Shown here: positions 7,563-14,412 of the stretch, one piece after another
Position numbering within the stretch: position 1 is the first letter of the stretch
How the letters are laid out: every line of letters begins with the position of its first letter
NCBI GenBank assembly: GCA_030692905.1
Contig: JAUYBT010000140.1
Span: 1-29,389 of the forward strand
Reading direction: 5' to 3'
Source: Bacteroidales bacterium
Lineage (GTDB): Bacteria; Bacteroidota; Bacteroidia; Bacteroidales; VadinHA17
DNA: 29,389 bases
The notes under the pieces: generated by a model
What the model was told of the DNA's origin: nothing
Database searches by the model: none
What the model saw: only the letters and a program-made list of their open reading frames with translations
Translations under genes and position numbers: made by a program

Positions 7563-9347
7563 TTAGGTTTTATCAACACTGAAGATCTCACTTATAACAT
7601 CACTATACTTTTCGTACAGTACATTTCTTTTCAATTTAAGTGTAGGAGATAATTCTCCTGTCTGTGAAGTCCATTCCTCAGAAACAAGCCGGAATCGCTT
7701 AATTTTTTCATGATCCCCAAGGTTTTGGTTCATTTCGGTTACTTCCTTTTGATAACGGGCAAATACCACTTGATTACTAATCAGTTCTTCATTATTGCGG
7801 AATGATACATGGTGAATGGAAGCCCAGTTATGGAGAAATTGAAAATCGGGAGCGATAAGGGCGGAAGCAAATTTCTGATTTTCACCAATCACCATAACTT
7901 GTTCAATAAACATCGACTCTTTTAGTTTGTTCTCTATTACCTGAGGGGCAATGTACTTTCCACTCGATATTTTAAATATTTCTTTCTTACGATCAGTAAT
8001 TTTCAAGTATTTACCATCAATAATTGTCCCAATATCCCCTGTGTGAAACCATCCGTCCGCATCGATTGCTTCTTCAGTAAGTTTGGGTTCCTTATAATAA
8101 CCAAGCATCAGATTAGGTCCCTTTGATAGAATTTCCCCGTCTTCTGCGATCCTTATTTGTATATCCTTCAATACAGGACCAACTGTTCCAAACATAACCT
8201 CCATCGAACATAGATTATTTATAGAGATTACAGGAGAAGTTTCGGTTAGTCCATATCCTTCCAGAACAGGAATCCGGGCAGCCCAGAAAATGCGTGCAAG
8301 TCTGGGTTGTAAAGCTGCACCGCCAGATGCAATAATCTTAATATTCCCTCCCAGCGCTTCTCTCCATTTCGAAAAGATGAGTTTGTTCGCAAGGGATAAC
8401 TGCATCTCATAGAACCTCCCGTTTTTTCCATTTAATTCATATCGGAGTCCCAGGTTTACAGCCCAAAAGAATATTATTTTCTTAAGTCCCTTTAGTTCTT
8501 TTCCCTTGCTGATGATTTTGTCGAATATTCTTTCCAGTAAACGGGGTACCACGGCGATTACTTCAGGTTTAATTTCTTTCAGATTATCTATGATCGTACC
8601 CATATTTTCAGCATAATAGATGCTAATTCCTTTATATTGAAAATGGTAAGTTAACATGCGTTCATAAATATGGCTGAGTGGGAGCAAGGATAATCCTTTC
8701 GCTTCAGGCCCCAGCGGATGAATAAAACTTGTTTCAATAAAATTGGAAACCAGATTTGAATGTTTAAGCATTACAGCTTTAGGAAAACCTGTTGTTCCGG
8801 AAGTATAGATAAGAGTGACCAAATCTGAAGGTTTCACTGCGGCTTTAGCTTTCACCAATTCTTCATCCAGCCTGGAAGCCATTTCTTTCCCAATGTTTAT
8901 AAGCTCGCTAAATTGCTTTGCTCCTGCAATTTTGTCAAAGGTATAAATATCCGATATTGCCGGGGTTTTATCAGCAATCGGTTTAATTTTTTCATAAAGG
9001 GTTTTGTCTGAAATAAATACAAGTTTTGGTTCAGCATGGCCAAGGATATATTCATACTCCTCGCTGCTGATAGTTGGATAAATAGGTACACTTACTGCGC
9101 CAATCTGACTTATTCCAAAATCGGTAAAATTCCATTCAGGCCGGTTATTTGAAATGATGGCGACCTTATCGCCTTTTTTTATTCCCATTGAAAGTAGAGC
9201 ATAGCTAACCGAGTTACAATTATCAATGTACTCTTGTACTGAATACCGTTTCCAGTTACCATCTTCCTTACCTGCTATTACATCTGTTTTATCAGCATAC
9301 AGATTTTGTATTCTGGTCAGAAGGTCAAAAGTTCTTGTTGGCTCCAT
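7563..9347 (-). CDS. Long-chain fatty-acid-CoA ligase (AMP-forming)
   Basis: A 594-residue member of the adenylate-forming superfamily. Seen in order: P-loop-like YTSGTTGFPK (181-190), GYGLTETSP (364-372), DGWFHTGDIG (431-440) with the ribose-binding Asp, and TDRKKEIFKISSGKYIAPQ (451-469), the hinge and A8 region of FadD15/FACL-type enzymes. These activate long-chain fatty acids to acyl-AMP and then acyl-CoA at the membrane. Length matches the family. The start ATG at 9347 gives the usual N-terminus. It stands alone: the neighbour downstream has its own promoter, and about 340 bp without a gene separate it from tRNA-Asn upstream. Confidence 0.92.
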   Translation of the reverse strand: MEPTRTFDLLTRIQNLYADKTDVIAGKEDGNWKRYSVQEYIDNCNSVSYALLSMGIKKGDKVAIISNNRPEWNFTDFGISQIGAVSVPIYPTISSEEYEYILGHAEPKLVFISDKTLYEKIKPIADKTPAISDIYTFDKIAGAKQFSELINIGKEMASRLDEELVKAKAAVKPSDLVTLIYTSGTTGFPKAVMLKHSNLVSNFIETSFIHPLGPEAKGLSLLPLSHIYERMLTYHFQYKGISIYYAENMGTIIDNLKEIKPEVIAVVPRLLERIFDKIISKGKELKGLKKIIFFWAVNLGLRYELNGKNGRFYEMQLSLANKLIFSKWREALGGNIKIIASGGAALQPRLARIFWAARIPVLEGYGLTETSPVISINNLCSMEVMFGTVGPVLKDIQIRIAEDGEILSKGPNLMLGYYKEPKLTEEAIDADGWFHTGDIGTIIDGKYLKITDRKKEIFKISSGKYIAPQVIENKLKESMFIEQVMVIGENQKFASALIAPDFQFLHNWASIHHVSFRNNEELISNQVVFARYQKEVTEMNQNLGDHEKIKRFRLVSEEWTSQTGELSPTLKLKRNVLYEKYSDVISEIFSVDKT

Positions 9348-9690
9348 GTGTCTTTATATTAGTAAGAAAAAGAACGAATATACTATAATTACAGTTTTAA
9401 AATGGCAGAGATGCTTTATATTACAGCAAAAATCAACTTATTATCAAATTATTATTACCGTGATAACTCCTGCTACCGAGATAATACCAATAAATTAAAA
9501 ATTCAAACAATGAAAATAAAGACTGTTATTTTGATTCTGACATTACATACCCCAAAATCCCACATTTCCCATTCTCCGGGAACTTGGGACATATCACATT
9601 AATAGCTTTAAACCCGGGAAATGTTTCAGTAGTAACAAACAAAAAAGTCTCGATATTGTTGTGTATCAAGGCTTTAATTGTATGTATTTG
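9348..9690. other. Gene-free interval between the acyl-CoA ligase and tRNA-Asn
   Basis: Low-complexity A/T-rich sequence with no supportable gene. Short plus-strand frames from 9402 (66 codons) and 9511 (starting MKIKTVILILTL, which resembles the start of a signal peptide) lack any recognisable domain and end within about 90 bp. It must hold the promoter of the ligase and the 3' end of the tRNA transcript, but I could not pick out convincing boxes or a terminator. Confidence 0.5.
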
Positions 9691-9764
9691 CTCCCCAGGT
9701 AGGGCTCGAACCTACGACCTACGGATTAACAGTCCGTCGCTCTAACCAACTGAGCTACTAAGGA
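9691..9764 (-). tRNA. tRNA-Asn (GTT)
   Basis: A complete 74-nt cloverleaf on the minus strand. The acceptor stem TCCTTAG pairs with CTGGGGA (two T-G wobbles), followed by discriminator G. The D arm is AGCTCAGTTGGTTAGAGC, the anticodon arm ACGGA-CTGTTAA-TCCGT with anticodon GTT, and the T arm GTAGG-TTCGAGC-CCTAC. The 3' CCA is not encoded. G34 of this tRNA is a known target for queuosine, whose enzyme QueA is encoded at 27371. Confidence 0.97.
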
Positions 9765-9798
9765 ATAATTTCAAATGAACGTGCTGTATTTAGCAGGC

Positions 9799-9829
9799 CA
9801 AAAGTAAGGGCTTTTAGTGAATTAAGCAA
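9799..9829 (-). promoter_or_regulatory. Promoter of tRNA-Asn
   Basis: On the minus strand TTG (9829-9827), a 20-nt spacer and a perfect TACTTTTG (9806-9799). Transcription would begin near 9792, leaving about a 28-nt leader before the mature tRNA at 9764. Its -33 box abuts the -7 box of the divergent kinase gene. Confidence 0.6.
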
Positions 9830-9837
9830 TATCTTTG
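9830..9837 (+). promoter_or_regulatory. -7 box of the PfkB-family kinase gene
   Basis: TATCTTTG is a perfect TAnnTTTG box 16 nt before ATG 9853. No clear TTG sits at the usual distance upstream, so only the -7 element is supported. It directly adjoins the -33 box of the tRNA-Asn promoter on the other strand. Confidence 0.45.
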
Positions 9838-9852
9838 AGAAAAAATTTTAAA

Positions 9853-10830
9853 ATGAAACAAATCCTTGGTATTGGCAATGCATTGGTCGATGTAATGACA
9901 ATGATAAATGACGATAGTATTCTGGGAAAATTCACTTTACCAAAAGGTAGTATGCAACTGGTTGATAAAGCAAAATCCGAAATGGTAAAATCTGAAACTG
10001 TGAAATTTAACAGAAGCCTTGCTTCAGGAGGATCAGCAGCAAACACAATACATGGACTTGCAATGCTTGGTGTAAAAACAGGATTTATTGGATCAATTGG
10101 AAAAGATGAGTTGGGTGATTTCTTTGAAAATGATATGAAGAATGCGGGTATAAAAACCATGTTGTCCAGACGAAATTCAGTCACAGGTACTGCTGTAGCT
10201 CTCATTTCTCCCGATTCTGAAAGAACTTTTGCAACTCACCTTGGAGCTGCGGTTGAACTGGAGGCAGCCGACCTTGATCCGGAATATTTTACCGGTTACG
10301 ATATACTTTATCTTGAGGGTTACTTAATCTTCAACAAATCTTTGGTTGAAACGGCCTGTCAGATAGCGAAAGAGAAAAAAATGAAAATTGCTCTTGATTT
10401 TGCAAGTTACAATGTGGTTGAATCCAAACTAGCTGACTTTAAAGAAATAGTTGAAAAATATGTCGATATTGTTTTTGCAAATGAAGAGGAGGCCAGATCT
10501 TTCACCGGTATGGGAACAAAAGACGCTCTAAATTCTATTTCACAGTTTTGTGAAGTAGCTGTTATTAAAGTGGGTAGTGAAGGCTCATGGATTAAGAGGG
10601 GAGATAAAATAATTAAGATTGGGCCACATCCTGTAAATTGTAAAGATACGACAGGAGCCGGAGATTTGTACGCTTCAGGATTTCTATACGGTTATTCCAA
10701 AAATTTTGATCTTGAGAAATGCGGGCTATTAGGATCCCTGACAGCTGGAAAAGTTATCGAGATAGTTGGAGCCAGGATGGATGAAGACAGATGGGATGAT
10801 ATCAAAAGGAGTATTGATAAATTTATTTAG
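9853..10830 (+). CDS. PfkB-family sugar/nucleoside kinase, adenosine-kinase-like
   Basis: A 325-residue ribokinase-fold kinase. Both PfkB signatures are present: GGSAANT (59-65) with the substrate-binding glycines, and DTTGAGD (265-271), where Asp271 is the catalytic base and the GAG forms the anion hole. NEEEARSF (210-217) is also typical. The N-terminus and length match the group named adenosine kinase in Bacteroidota, but substrate choice within PfkB kinases is hard to read, and other nucleosides or sugars are possible. ATG 9853 is chosen over a TTG at 9835, which lies inside the promoter. The GT39-type gene follows after 41 nt and may be co-transcribed. Confidence 0.88.
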   Translation: MKQILGIGNALVDVMTMINDDSILGKFTLPKGSMQLVDKAKSEMVKSETVKFNRSLASGGSAANTIHGLAMLGVKTGFIGSIGKDELGDFFENDMKNAGIKTMLSRRNSVTGTAVALISPDSERTFATHLGAAVELEAADLDPEYFTGYDILYLEGYLIFNKSLVETACQIAKEKKMKIALDFASYNVVESKLADFKEIVEKYVDIVFANEEEARSFTGMGTKDALNSISQFCEVAVIKVGSEGSWIKRGDKIIKIGPHPVNCKDTTGAGDLYASGFLYGYSKNFDLEKCGLLGSLTAGKVIEIVGARMDEDRWDDIKRSIDKFI

Positions 10831-10871
10831 GAAAGCGAATCGAAAATAAACTCATTGTAAAATTCCCCCAA

Positions 10872-12590
10872 ATGAATTTAAATTCAAGAGACTACATTTC
10901 AAAAACATTCTTATTTTTTTTAATCGCATGGGGAATCCTGAATTTTTTACAGGCCTTTCTGACCCCGTTAAACAACGATGAAGCATATTACTGGATGTAT
11001 TCAAAATACCTTGACTGGGGATATTTTGATCATCCTCCCATGATCGCATTAATGATCAGGACCGGGTATTTGTTTTTCCATAATGAGCTTGGAGTACGGC
11101 TTCTGGTTGTTTTAAGCCAGCTTGCTGCTTTGCTGATTATCTGGTTACTGACTGATAACGAACAAAGAAAGAAAAAAGGGAACATTCTGCTTTTCGTCAT
11201 GTTAGTTGCTATTCTTCCTGTTTTCAATATTTATGGGTTCATTGCTACCCCCGATGCACCACTGTTATTATTTTCTGCTGTTTTTCTTCTGGCCTATAAG
11301 CGAATTTTAAAAGATGAGAATTGGCAAAACACATTATTCCTTGGGTTTTCAATGGCTGCTTTGATGTACAGTAAATATCATGGTGGGCTTTTAATTATCC
11401 TGGTTATTCTTTCAAATCTGAGGTTATTAAAGAGTCCCAAATTCTATATGGCTTCAATTGTGGCTGTAATTTTGTTTTTACCACACGTTTTCTGGCAGTA
11501 TTCAAATGATTTTCCTTCGTTGAAATACCATTTTGTTGAAAGGGTCTCAGGTTTTGATCCTGGTAATGTTCCGGAATACTTGCTAAATCAAATGTTTATT
11601 CATAATCCGTTAATTTTACCAATTTGTATCTGGTTGATTATTAAGACCAGGTCAAAGAATAAATTTGAAAAGGCATTAAATTATATTGTCGTAGGGTTTC
11701 TAACATTCTTTTTTATTGCAAGCTTTAGTTATCATATTGAACCACAATGGACTGCTCTGATCAGCGTTTCTATGATCATTATTTTATTCAAAAATTTGGA
11801 CTATAAGTCGAGGATTGGAGGTTTTATAAAATGGATCACAATATTTCTTTTTCCCATTTTATTGTTTGCGCGAATAGCTTTCATGGTTGATTTCTTACCT
11901 GTCTCATATCTTAAAAATGAATATCATAAAACGAAAAAGTGGGCAAATGAAATAAGTAATTTGGCGGGCAACCGCCCCGTTATTTTTACCAACTCTTATC
12001 AAAATCCCTCGGAATACACATTTTATACAGGGAAGTTTGCACATTCACTGAATAATTTATCATATCGTAAAACGCAATATGACTTATGGTATTTTGAAGA
12101 AAAAGTTCACGGTAAAGAAGTTTTATATGTTCCACATTATCTCACAGATTATTACAAAGAAAATCTCACAAAACATATATTACCCGATGGAGACTCTGTT
12201 TTTGTAAGAGTATTTAAGGATTTTCAATCGCTTCAGCGGGAGTGTGTGATTTTAAGTGATGATCAATATACATTCAAAAAAAGCGAAATAAATACTATCC
12301 ATCTTCTGCTCTTCAATCCTTATCCATTTCAGATTAACTTAATACATAAAGAATTACCCGTTATATTTCAGATTGCTTTCGTAAAGAATGGTTATATGGA
12401 GGTTAAAAAGAACCTGAAACTTCCTGATAATATTTTAACATTAAATGTGGGTGATACGATTTCGGTAGATTGTCAGTTTACCCTGGAAGATTTACCACCC
12501 GGCGTATATAAGCTTGCTATTTGTTCTGAGACCGGAATTTTATATGATACATATAATAGCAAATTCAAAGATGTAAAAATCAATGAGTAA
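10872..12590 (+). CDS. Membrane glycosyltransferase of the GT39 / ArnT-like type
   Basis: A 572-residue polytopic protein with about ten hydrophobic segments in the first 350 residues and a soluble C-terminal part. The first periplasmic loop carries NNDEAYYWMYSKYLDWGYFDHPPM-type sequence (residues 34-57); Asp36/Glu37 are the catalytic acidic pair of GT-C enzymes that take sugars from polyprenyl phosphate. Such enzymes modify lipid A, polysaccharides or proteins on the periplasmic side. The C-terminal beta-rich region (about 430-572) is not a conserved part of the family. The last 11 nt overlap, tail to tail, the GtrA gene on the other strand, a family that often serves the same polyprenyl-sugar pathway. 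Acceptor unknown. Confidence 0.87.
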   Translation: MNLNSRDYISKTFLFFLIAWGILNFLQAFLTPLNNDEAYYWMYSKYLDWGYFDHPPMIALMIRTGYLFFHNELGVRLLVVLSQLAALLIIWLLTDNEQRKKKGNILLFVMLVAILPVFNIYGFIATPDAPLLLFSAVFLLAYKRILKDENWQNTLFLGFSMAALMYSKYHGGLLIILVILSNLRLLKSPKFYMASIVAVILFLPHVFWQYSNDFPSLKYHFVERVSGFDPGNVPEYLLNQMFIHNPLILPICIWLIIKTRSKNKFEKALNYIVVGFLTFFFIASFSYHIEPQWTALISVSMIIILFKNLDYKSRIGGFIKWITIFLFPILLFARIAFMVDFLPVSYLKNEYHKTKKWANEISNLAGNRPVIFTNSYQNPSEYTFYTGKFAHSLNNLSYRKTQYDLWYFEEKVHGKEVLYVPHYLTDYYKENLTKHILPDGDSVFVRVFKDFQSLQRECVILSDDQYTFKKSEINTIHLLLFNPYPFQINLIHKELPVIFQIAFVKNGYMEVKKNLKLPDNILTLNVGDTISVDCQFTLEDLPPGVYKLAICSETGILYDTYNSKFKDVKINE

Positions 12591-12948
12591 AAGTAAGGTA
12601 ATAGTTTGCAAAGAAATTCCATATTGTCGTTACCCCGATCGCAAATAATTTTGCCATGTAGAATTTAAGTTTCTTTTCAAACAGATAAAGAAATAAATTA
12701 TTAATAGCCAGTCCAATAAGTGAAATAATAATAAATGTGCTGTATTCAACAAGAACCCTTGGATTACTGCTTTCAAAAGTCCATAACCTGTTAAAAAGAT
12801 AATTTGAGCTTGCAGCTATCGTAAAACCTGCGGAGCTCGAAATGTACCGGTGGATTTTAAGTTTTTCTTTAAGCAGAAAGGTTATTGAAAAATCAATAAC
12901 CATTCCCGAAAAGCCTACAATTCCAAATTTCAGAAACTTGAATATCAT
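12580..12948 (-). CDS. GtrA family membrane protein
   Basis: A 122-residue protein with four predicted membrane segments. KFGIVGFSGMVIDF (7-20), NYLFNRLWTF (49-58) and the closing IWNFFANYYLTF are the GtrA/DPMS-flippase family signature. GtrA proteins are thought to move polyprenyl-phosphate-linked sugars across the inner membrane. It starts 9 nt after the Gfo/Idh/MocA stop and so is probably transcribed with it, while its 3' end overlaps the GT39-type glycosyltransferase by 11 nt. GtrA plus a GT-C transferase is a common functional pair, though here they are convergent. Confidence 0.9.
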   Translation of the reverse strand: MIFKFLKFGIVGFSGMVIDFSITFLLKEKLKIHRYISSSAGFTIAASSNYLFNRLWTFESSNPRVLVEYSTFIIISLIGLAINNLFLYLFEKKLKFYMAKLFAIGVTTIWNFFANYYLTFTH

Positions 12949-12957
12949 TTCATATCC

Positions 12958-14265
12958 TTAGTACTTTGGTAACGTCCACCCGTTGTGGTATTCAGGAACA
13001 ATCAGCTTATTAGGAGCAGCGGTTTTAAAAGACTGTTTTGCATCATTCCAATAAACTTTCTCACCGGTACGGAATGCAATGTTCCCCATCTGGGCTACAA
13101 GAGCCACGTCCCGGCCGGCATTTATACTTGCATTAAGTTTCTGGGGTGTATTGTTTTTGAGGCAATCGAGGAAATTCTTAACATGGATATCGAGGCCCAC
13201 GCCAACATTTTTCTGAACAGGGAGGGCTTCAATTCTCGTTTTTTCAGGGATTACCTCCCAACCGTTACGGTCGAGAACCAAAGTCCCGTTTTCACCGATA
13301 TATGACATTCCGTGAGGTCTTTTCCAGTTTCCGAGACCAATACCTATTGTGTGTTCCCAGATCATTGTAAAATCCTTGAAGTCATAAACAGCGGTCATAG
13401 TATCGGGTGTTTCCATAGCATCGTCGGGGAAGGCATATTTACCGCCGATAGCCATTACAGATTCAGGAACAGATTTTCCCATACCATATAATATATAGTC
13501 AATCAGATGTACTCCCCAGTCGGTCATTAGTCCACCGGCATAATCCCAGTACCAACGGAAAGTGAAGTGGAAGCGGTTTTTATTAAACGGGCGCTTTGGA
13601 GCCGGTCCAAGCCACATATCATAATCAACTCCATCGGGAACAGGTGAATCGGCGACTTTAGGAACAGCACCTTTCCAATCGACATACGACCACGCCTTAC
13701 AAGTGCGGATACGTCCGAGTTTTCCTGATTTCAGATAATTGACCGCATCAACAAAATGGAGCTGGCTTCTTTGCCACTGACCAACCTGTACGATCTTACC
13801 ATGTTTTTGAACTGCTTTCTGCATAATATTGATTTCTGCAATGGAATTTCCGATTGGTTTTTCAACATAAGCATGCTTGCCTGCTTCGAGGGCATCAACC
13901 AGGATTAGACAATGCCAGTGGTCGGGGGTTCCGATGATCGCTACATCAATATCCTTGTTTTCGAGCATTTTGCGGTAATCAACATATAGCTTTGGCTTTG
14001 GGAATCCAAGCTTTACAAGTGCGTCGATACGGTTGTTGAGCACATTGCGATCAATATCGCATAATGCCACACACTCTATTTCGGGATTTTTCAGGAATGA
14101 AGTCAGATCGTTGAAGCCCATTCCATTTGCGCCAATGAGGCCGACCTGTATCTTATCGTTAGGAGAAATGCCCAACCTGGATTTTGACAGTGCATCCAAA
14201 GGTAAAACACTTCCTGCTGCTAAGACAGATGCTGTCTTTATAAAATCTCTTCGTGTGGAACTCAT
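12958..14265 (-). CDS. Tat-signal Gfo/Idh/MocA family oxidoreductase
   Basis: Starting at ATG 14265 the protein has 435 residues and opens with a twin-arginine signal (SSTRRDFIKTAS, 2-13); a start at 14292 would put nine residues in front. A Rossmann fold with GLIGANGMG (42-50) and EKPIG (135-139) binds NAD(P). WYWDYAGG and DWGVHLIDY further on are typical of the Tat-exported subgroup abundant in Bacteroidota, including enzymes of the glycosidase-109 type, which use bound NAD+ for glycoside cleavage. I cannot say whether this one is a dehydrogenase or a glycosidase. It is followed after 9 nt by gtrA. Confidence 0.88.
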   Translation of the reverse strand: MSSTRRDFIKTASVLAAGSVLPLDALSKSRLGISPNDKIQVGLIGANGMGFNDLTSFLKNPEIECVALCDIDRNVLNNRIDALVKLGFPKPKLYVDYRKMLENKDIDVAIIGTPDHWHCLILVDALEAGKHAYVEKPIGNSIAEINIMQKAVQKHGKIVQVGQWQRSQLHFVDAVNYLKSGKLGRIRTCKAWSYVDWKGAVPKVADSPVPDGVDYDMWLGPAPKRPFNKNRFHFTFRWYWDYAGGLMTDWGVHLIDYILYGMGKSVPESVMAIGGKYAFPDDAMETPDTMTAVYDFKDFTMIWEHTIGIGLGNWKRPHGMSYIGENGTLVLDRNGWEVIPEKTRIEALPVQKNVGVGLDIHVKNFLDCLKNNTPQKLNASINAGRDVALVAQMGNIAFRTGEKVYWNDAKQSFKTAAPNKLIVPEYHNGWTLPKY

Positions 14266-14381
14266 GATGATTAGATTTAATAAGACCGGCAAGGTAATAT
14301 TTTAATTCAAAATGATCAATCTGCGAATTATTAAAAAACATTAAAAAATGGTTTATAAAATGAATAGGTATATAAAAATGT

Positions 14382-14405
14382 AGGGGCGTATCACGACCCG
14401 CCCCT
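14382..14405 (-). terminator. Hairpin with T-run after the M16 protease gene
   Basis: On the minus strand AGGGGCG and CGCCCCT (14405-14399 and 14388-14382) form a 7-bp GC-rich stem with a 10-nt loop. The stem starts 8 nt after the protease stop and is followed by ACATTTTTAT, so it fits an intrinsic terminator. The arms resemble dispersed GGGGCG...CGCCCC palindromes seen in many bacteria. Confidence 0.5.
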
Positions 14406-14412
14406 GCAGAAA

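Noticed and set aside
9226..9602. Two overlapping plus-strand frames of 90 and 66 codons, and a stop-free frame from 9494 into the tRNA
   Set aside because: No recognisable domain; the first is antisense to the acyl-CoA ligase start, and the last has no start codon and runs antisense into the tRNA.
9691..9764. tRNA-Asn as an integration site for a mobile element
   Set aside because: No integrase gene and no repeated copy of the tRNA 3' end was seen in the window.
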